This document shows positions 6,299 to 9,175 of a stretch of DNA of 9,175 nucleotides, in pieces. The stretch spans positions 1-9,175 of the forward strand of contig CALFCS010000184.1 of NCBI GenBank assembly GCA_937950565.1. Direction: 5' to 3'. The notes below the pieces were generated by a model that had not been told where the DNA came from, ran no database searches, and saw only the letters and a list, made by a program, of their open reading frames with translations. This stretch comes from an uncultured Lachnospiraceae bacterium (lineage in GTDB: Bacteria > Bacillota > Clostridia > Lachnospirales > Lachnospiraceae). Position numbers and translations under genes: made by a program. Every line of letters starts with the position of its first letter. Positions within the stretch are counted from its first letter, which is position 1.

Positions 6299-6511
6299 AT
6301 GAAAAGGATTATGCTTGCATGTATAAAAGGATATCGTAAATATCTATCAGGACTAAAAGGGTATTCTTCATGTAAATATTATCCAACCTGTTCAACATAT
6401 GCATTGGAAGCGATTACGAAATATGGTGCATTGAAAGGTGGAATTTTGAGTTTGTGGAGAATATTAAGATGTAATCCGTTTTCAAAAGGAGGATATGATC
6501 CCGTTCCTTAA
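6299..6511 (+). CDS. yidD: Membrane protein insertion efficiency factor YidD
   Basis: YidD is a small membrane-associated protein that assists insertion of membrane proteins near YidC and SecYEG. At 70 residues the sequence shows the complete domain: an amphipathic N-terminal helix (IKGYRKYLSGL), the cysteine motif SSCKYYPTCSTYALEAI with Cys25 and Cys31, then YGALKGGILSLWRILRCNP with Cys58, and a GGYDPVP end. These match the typical C(R/K)(F/Y)(Y/H)PxCSxYA pattern. ATG 6299 lies 6 bp after rnpA, with GAGGGAT (6284-6290) as a moderate ribosome binding site overlapping the rnpA end. Its place between rnpA and yidC is the conserved one. Confidence 0.95.
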   Translation: MKRIMLACIKGYRKYLSGLKGYSSCKYYPTCSTYALEAITKYGALKGGILSLWRILRCNPFSKGGYDPVP

Positions 6512-6542
6512 AATAATTTAACAAACGATGGAGGAAAAAAGG

Positions 6543-7592
6543 ATGATGAGTTTAGTATCGGCGGCAAATTGGCCGATTGTAGGGCAGTTGTGCTGGGTGC
6601 TTGGTAAAGTAATGAACTTTATCTATAACATGTTAGACAGTCTTTTATCATCAGATACAGGACTCGTAGGATTGTCAATTATCATATATACGATATTTGT
6701 ATATACTTGTATGATTCCGATGACAATCAATCAGCAGAAAACGTCAAAGCTTCAGGCAGTTATAAGTCCGGAAGTCCAGGCAATTCAGAAGAAATATGCG
6801 AATAAAAAAGATCAGGCATCTCAAATGAAAATGCAGGAAGAGGTGCAGCAGGTATATGATAAATATGGAACTTCCATGATGGGAGGATGTCTTCCTTTAT
6901 TAATTCAGATGCCTTTCCTGTTTGCTTTGTATCCGGTTATATATAATATAAAAGATTATGTACCACATATTACAAAAGAAGCAAATAGATTTTTAACTAT
7001 TCCTGATATGACAGTAGCGCCTTCTACAATGATTGGATGGGCAAAAGATGGAAAAGATGTGGGAGTATCAGCAGCAGCGCTTGTAATTACAGCAATTCTT
7101 CTTCCGATTTTGTCAGGAGCTACGCAGTATATCAGTATTAAATTATCCCAGTCAATCAGCGGACAGCAGATGGACAAGGATAATCCGATGGCTGGTACAA
7201 TGAAATCCATGAATATGACAATGCCTTTATTTTCTGTATTTATGGTATTTACACTTCCGGCAGGTATTGGTATTTATTGGGTAATAAGTGCTGTGGTACG
7301 TTGTGTACAGCAAATATTTATTAATAAGTATCTTTCAAAGATATCTGTTGAAGATATGATTGAAAAGAACAAAGAAAAAGCGAAAAAGAAACGTGAAAAA
7401 CGTGGTGCAAAGGCAGAAAAAATTAATGAAATGGCTCAGAAGAATACGAAGAGTATAAAAAAATCTTCAAATATTTCTTCTATGACAGAAAAAGAAAGAG
7501 AAGAAAAAATCGTAAGAGCGCAGAAAAATGTAAAAGAAGGAAGTCTTGCATCAAAAGCAAATATGGTTAAGAAATTTAATGAAAATAAATAA
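6543..7592 (+). CDS. yidC: Membrane protein insertase YidC/Oxa1 family
   Basis: YidC inserts and folds membrane proteins, alone or with SecYEG. I place the start at ATG 6543 (349 residues) because GGAGG at 6530-6534 stands 8 bases before it. The upstream in-frame ATG at 6528 overlaps that site and has none of its own. The Gram-positive short form is seen, without the large periplasmic domain of proteobacteria. TM1 is about 42-62, a charged cytoplasmic hairpin 63-111 (QQKTSKLQ...PEVQAIQKKY), TM2 112-136 (MMGGCLPLLIQMPFLFALYPV), TM3 173-199 and a C-terminal TM4/TM5 stretch at 225-262. A very lysine-rich tail runs from 266 to 349, a ribosome-binding feature in related proteins. No lipobox is visible at the N-terminus. 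The TM1 arginine important in Bacillus YidC appears to be Tyr54 here. The next gene is khpB, after 23 bp. Confidence 0.94.
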   Translation: MMSLVSAANWPIVGQLCWVLGKVMNFIYNMLDSLLSSDTGLVGLSIIIYTIFVYTCMIPMTINQQKTSKLQAVISPEVQAIQKKYANKKDQASQMKMQEEVQQVYDKYGTSMMGGCLPLLIQMPFLFALYPVIYNIKDYVPHITKEANRFLTIPDMTVAPSTMIGWAKDGKDVGVSAAALVITAILLPILSGATQYISIKLSQSISGQQMDKDNPMAGTMKSMNMTMPLFSVFMVFTLPAGIGIYWVISAVVRCVQQIFINKYLSKISVEDMIEKNKEKAKKKREKRGAKAEKINEMAQKNTKSIKKSSNISSMTEKEREEKIVRAQKNVKEGSLASKANMVKKFNENK

Positions 7593-7615
7593 TATAGAAA
7601 GGAATGAGAGAGAAG

Positions 7616-8458
7616 ATGGATTATATTACTGTATCAGCAAAAACGGTAAGTGATGCAATGACAGAAGCATCAATTCAACTTGGTGTTACAAGCGATTGTC
7701 TTGAGATTGAAATTATTGAAAAAGGTAGCAATGGATTTCTTGGAATAGGTGCAAAACAGGCTGTAATAAAAGCACGTCGTAAAGTAGAAGAAAAGCCAGT
7801 AGAAGAAAAAAAAGAAATAAAAGAAATAAAAGAAGAAAAAGAGATTAAAAAGGTTAAAGAAGTAAAGCCTGCAAAAGAAGTCGTAAATAAAGAACCTAAA
7901 AAAGAAATAAAAAAAGGAAAAAATGAAAAGAAAACAGATTTAAAGAAAGAAAAAAATTTCACTCCTGTAAAGAAAGAAATTGAATTAGTAAAAGTAGAAG
8001 ATGTTACAATTAAAGCATGTGAGAAATTTGTTACAGATGTATTGAAGGCAATGAATATGGGAGATGTAAAAGTAACATCTGATATTGATGAAGAGGGAGC
8101 CCTTTCTATTAATATGGAAGGTGAAAATATGGGAATATTAATAGGAAAAAGAGGACAGACACTTGATTCCCTTCAATATCTTACAAACAGAGTAGCTAAT
8201 AAAATGCAGGAAGGATATGTAAGAGTAAAACTTGATACAGAAGATTATAGAAGAAGAAGAAAAGAAACTCTTGAAAATCTTGCAAAAAATATAGCAAGTA
8301 AAGTAAAGAGAACAAGAAGAACAATTTCATTAGAACCGATGAATCCATATGAAAGAAGAATTATACATTCAGCGCTTCAGTCAGATCCGGCTGTATCTAC
8401 ACATAGTGAAGGTGAGGAACCTTATAGAAGAGTAGTAGTAACATTGGTTCGCAGATAG
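7616..8458 (+). CDS. khpB: RNA-binding protein KhpB (Jag/EloR), KH and R3H domains
   Basis: KhpB pairs with KhpA in Firmicutes, binds RNA and affects cell elongation and division; in streptococci it is called EloR. Starting at ATG 7616 (280 residues) it has an N-terminal Jag domain (about 1-55, ending in the typical KGSNGFLGIGAKQAVIKARR). A long Lys/Glu-rich linker follows at about 56-120. The KH domain (about 125-205) carries the GKRGQT loop at 177-182 and SLQYLTNRVAN. The R3H domain contains ERRIIH, with Arg247 and His251 of the RxxxH motif, followed by STHSEGEEPYRRVVV. An earlier in-frame ATG at 7604 has AAAGGA directly against it, too close to be used. From 7616 the same AAAGGA (7598-7603) is 12 bases away, and the family N-terminus fits better. 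It is last in the operon, with a terminator about 28 bp after the stop. Confidence 0.93.
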   Translation: MDYITVSAKTVSDAMTEASIQLGVTSDCLEIEIIEKGSNGFLGIGAKQAVIKARRKVEEKPVEEKKEIKEIKEEKEIKKVKEVKPAKEVVNKEPKKEIKKGKNEKKTDLKKEKNFTPVKKEIELVKVEDVTIKACEKFVTDVLKAMNMGDVKVTSDIDEEGALSINMEGENMGILIGKRGQTLDSLQYLTNRVANKMQEGYVRVKLDTEDYRRRRKETLENLAKNIASKVKRTRRTISLEPMNPYERRIIHSALQSDPAVSTHSEGEEPYRRVVVTLVRR

Positions 8459-8485
8459 ATATAATAAAATATAATAGAACATAAT

Positions 8486-8540
8486 AAAATCTCCAAAACA
8501 GAAAAGGTGAGTAACCAGTAAAATGTTTTGGAGATTTTTT
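8486..8540 (+). terminator. Operon terminator after khpB, probably bidirectional
   Basis: A perfect 15-bp inverted repeat joins 8486-8500 (AAAATCTCCAAAACA) to 8524-8538 (TGTTTTGGAGATTTT), with a 23-base loop. On the plus strand it ends in a run of T to 8540, so it fits an intrinsic terminator for the khpB transcript. On the minus strand the stem is followed by ATTTTATTATG, so it can also serve the convergent gene at 8561-8796. The stem is unusually long, and the loop is larger than in most terminators. Confidence 0.82.
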
Positions 8541-8560
8541 ATGCAGCATAATTTTTAATA

Positions 8561-8796
8561 CTATTCTTCAAAAAATTTCTCAAGTAAATAGTATGTAATG
8601 AATAAAATAATAAGGCAAATAAAAGCTATTTTAATAGATTGATCATAATTCCATGGAATATTTAATTTTGAAAGTAAATTTTCATATATTTCTGGCCCTA
8701 TAATTTCATAAATAACCCCATCTATTGTCCAAAAAATGACTATCAAAAAAGCTAACGTATTTATTATATTTAAGATTTTTTTACAACTTTTTTCAT
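8561..8796 (-). pseudogene. Small two-helix membrane protein, start out of frame across an A7 run
   Basis: I do not recognise this family. Reading the minus strand from TTG at 8746 gives 61 residues, but the frame is open up to the TAA at 8800-8798 without any ATG. It is already hydrophobic before 8746 (ILNIINTLAF). An ATG at 8796-8794 has AAAGGA (8815-8810) 13 bases upstream and starts MKKVVKK in a different frame, which stops after eight codons. One extra A in the A7 run (8782-8776) would join the two into a smooth 78-residue protein. That protein has a lysine-rich N-terminus, a helix around AFLIVIFWTIDGVIYEIIG, a polar segment (SKLNIPWNYDQS), a second helix IAFICLIILFITYYLL and the acidic end EKFFEE. 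It may be a recent frameshift, a sequencing miscount or slippage control. Alternatively TTG 8746 may be a weak real start. Confidence 0.55.
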
Positions 8797-8833
8797 TTTA
8801 ATTTATATGTCCTTTTTATTATTATAGTGTATT
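8797..8833. other. Short AT-rich spacer upstream of the small membrane protein gene
   Basis: This spacer holds the likely ribosome binding site of the minus-strand gene (AAAGGA, 8815-8810) and little else. I could not identify a convincing promoter in it. Confidence 0.4.
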
Positions 8834-8835
8834 AT

Positions 8836-8902
8836 GCGATACCGAGCGACCACCGGTGCGTTTGAGGGCGGACACCCCTGTAAACTGGAACTGGAAAGTC
8901 GC
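8836..8902. other. Isolated GC-rich patch with secondary-structure potential
   Basis: About 61% of these 67 bases are G or C by my count (41 of 67), against A/T-rich sequence on both sides. Nested pairings are visible: GCGAC (8846-8850) with GTCGC (8898-8902), the palindrome CACCGGTG (8851-8858), and GTTT (8860-8863) with AAAC (8882-8885) enclosing GGG/CCC (8866-8868, 8876-8878). The plus strand also holds an ATG-started frame of 25 codons (8834-8911) without a ribosome binding site, and the minus frames are open across the patch too. It is probably foreign or a structured element: a repeat copy, a mobile-element end or a small RNA. I cannot assign it to a known family. Confidence 0.5.
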
Positions 8903-8920
8903 TTACTTTAAATAAAATTT

Positions 8921-9175
8921 TTACTTATCTAGATAAATCATAATCTCATCGATATTTTCTTTAACAAAAGATGCATGTAAATCAACCAATTCACAGAAAT
9001 GCTTTTTAGAAATGGATCAATCTTTTTTTTATTTCACTGTAAAATCTTTTAAGTTGTTTTTTTTAATGATTCTTCTTTAATGAATCAATCATAGGATTAT
9101 CTAACAATAGTAAATAAGTTTTTTTTTGTGTTATAAGACTAATATATAATTCATTAGTTCTTATGTCATATGTTA
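8921..9175 (-). pseudogene. Degraded minus-strand gene of unknown function, 5' part beyond window
   Basis: From the right edge the minus strand is open as 37 codons (9175-9066). They include TNELYISLITQKKTYLLLLD and NPMIDSLKKNH, and then meet TAA at 9065-9063. The same frame continues after that stop with KKQLKRFYSEIKKRLIHF to a second stop at 9008-9006. Another frame, open from 9016 down to the TAA at 8923-8921, gives SISKKHFCELVDLHASF and VKENIDEIMIYLDK, a protein-like C-terminus. One nonsense codon and one frameshift (near 9008-9020) would therefore break a single gene. The segment contains runs of nine A (9127-9119), eight A (9064-9057) and eight A (9030-9023). The composition looks like a soluble helical protein. 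No family is recognised and no start lies in the window. Sequencing error could explain the frameshift but less easily the nonsense codon. Confidence 0.55.

Noticed and set aside
7675..7962. A 95-codon minus-strand frame rich in Phe and Ser
   Set aside because: It is the antisense shadow of the Lys/Glu linker of khpB, where the plus frame has clear Jag, KH and R3H domains.
8834..8911. A 25-codon plus-strand micro-ORF across the GC-rich patch
   Set aside because: There is no ribosome binding site before the ATG, the length is minimal and all strands of the patch are rather open, so it is treated as an unexplained element, not a gene.
8925..8936. Perfect palindrome TTATCTAGATAA
   Set aside because: It lies within the 3' end of the broken gene, and its short A/T-rich sequence makes chance occurrence likely. 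There is no partner site.
1..9175. CRISPR arrays, tRNA or rRNA genes, intact insertion sequences, toxin-antitoxin pairs
   Set aside because: I saw no regularly spaced direct repeats, cloverleaf with CCA-end features, rRNA blocks, transposase motifs or paired small genes.

Overview
This window is the replication-origin region of a low-GC Gram-positive bacterium, most likely a Clostridia member close to Lachnospiraceae. The evidence is the gene order, the AT-rich codon use, the strong AGGAGG-type ribosome binding sites and the style of the YidC, KhpB and RnpA proteins. The genus cannot be fixed from sequence reading alone.

Layout. The left two thirds run on the minus strand: dnaA (5553-4165), an origin-like intergenic region (3877-4164), dnaN (3876-2767), the S4-domain gene yaaA, recF, and the first 487 codons of gyrB, which leaves through the left edge. 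Divergent from dnaA, on the plus strand, come rpmH, rnpA, yidD, yidC and khpB (jag). A near-consensus sigma-A promoter drives rpmH, and a weaker candidate faces dnaA. The dnaA-dnaN gap holds several DnaA-box-like 9-mers. It also holds a short ordered element (DnaA box, G-tract, TAG trinucleotides, very AT-rich stretch) that matches the basal unwinding architecture described for Bacillus subtilis oriC.

Function. The minus-strand genes start and sustain replication: initiator, sliding clamp, gap repair and supercoil control. The plus-strand genes join ribosome synthesis (L34), tRNA 5' maturation (RNase P protein) and membrane protein insertion (YidD, YidC), with the RNA-binding protein KhpB at the end. 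A hairpin with a T-tract directly after rpmH probably lets L34 be made in excess over the downstream genes.

Right end. After khpB a 15-bp perfect stem with a T-tract ends the conserved block. Many Firmicutes have mnmE next; here there is about 700 bp of decayed accessory DNA instead. It contains a two-helix small membrane protein whose best ATG is out of frame across an A7 run, an isolated patch of about 60% GC with pairing potential, and the 3' part of an unrecognised minus-strand gene broken by a nonsense codon and a frameshift. This is the least explained part of the window. I see no convincing new multi-gene system; the window is mainly a well-conserved chromosomal locus.
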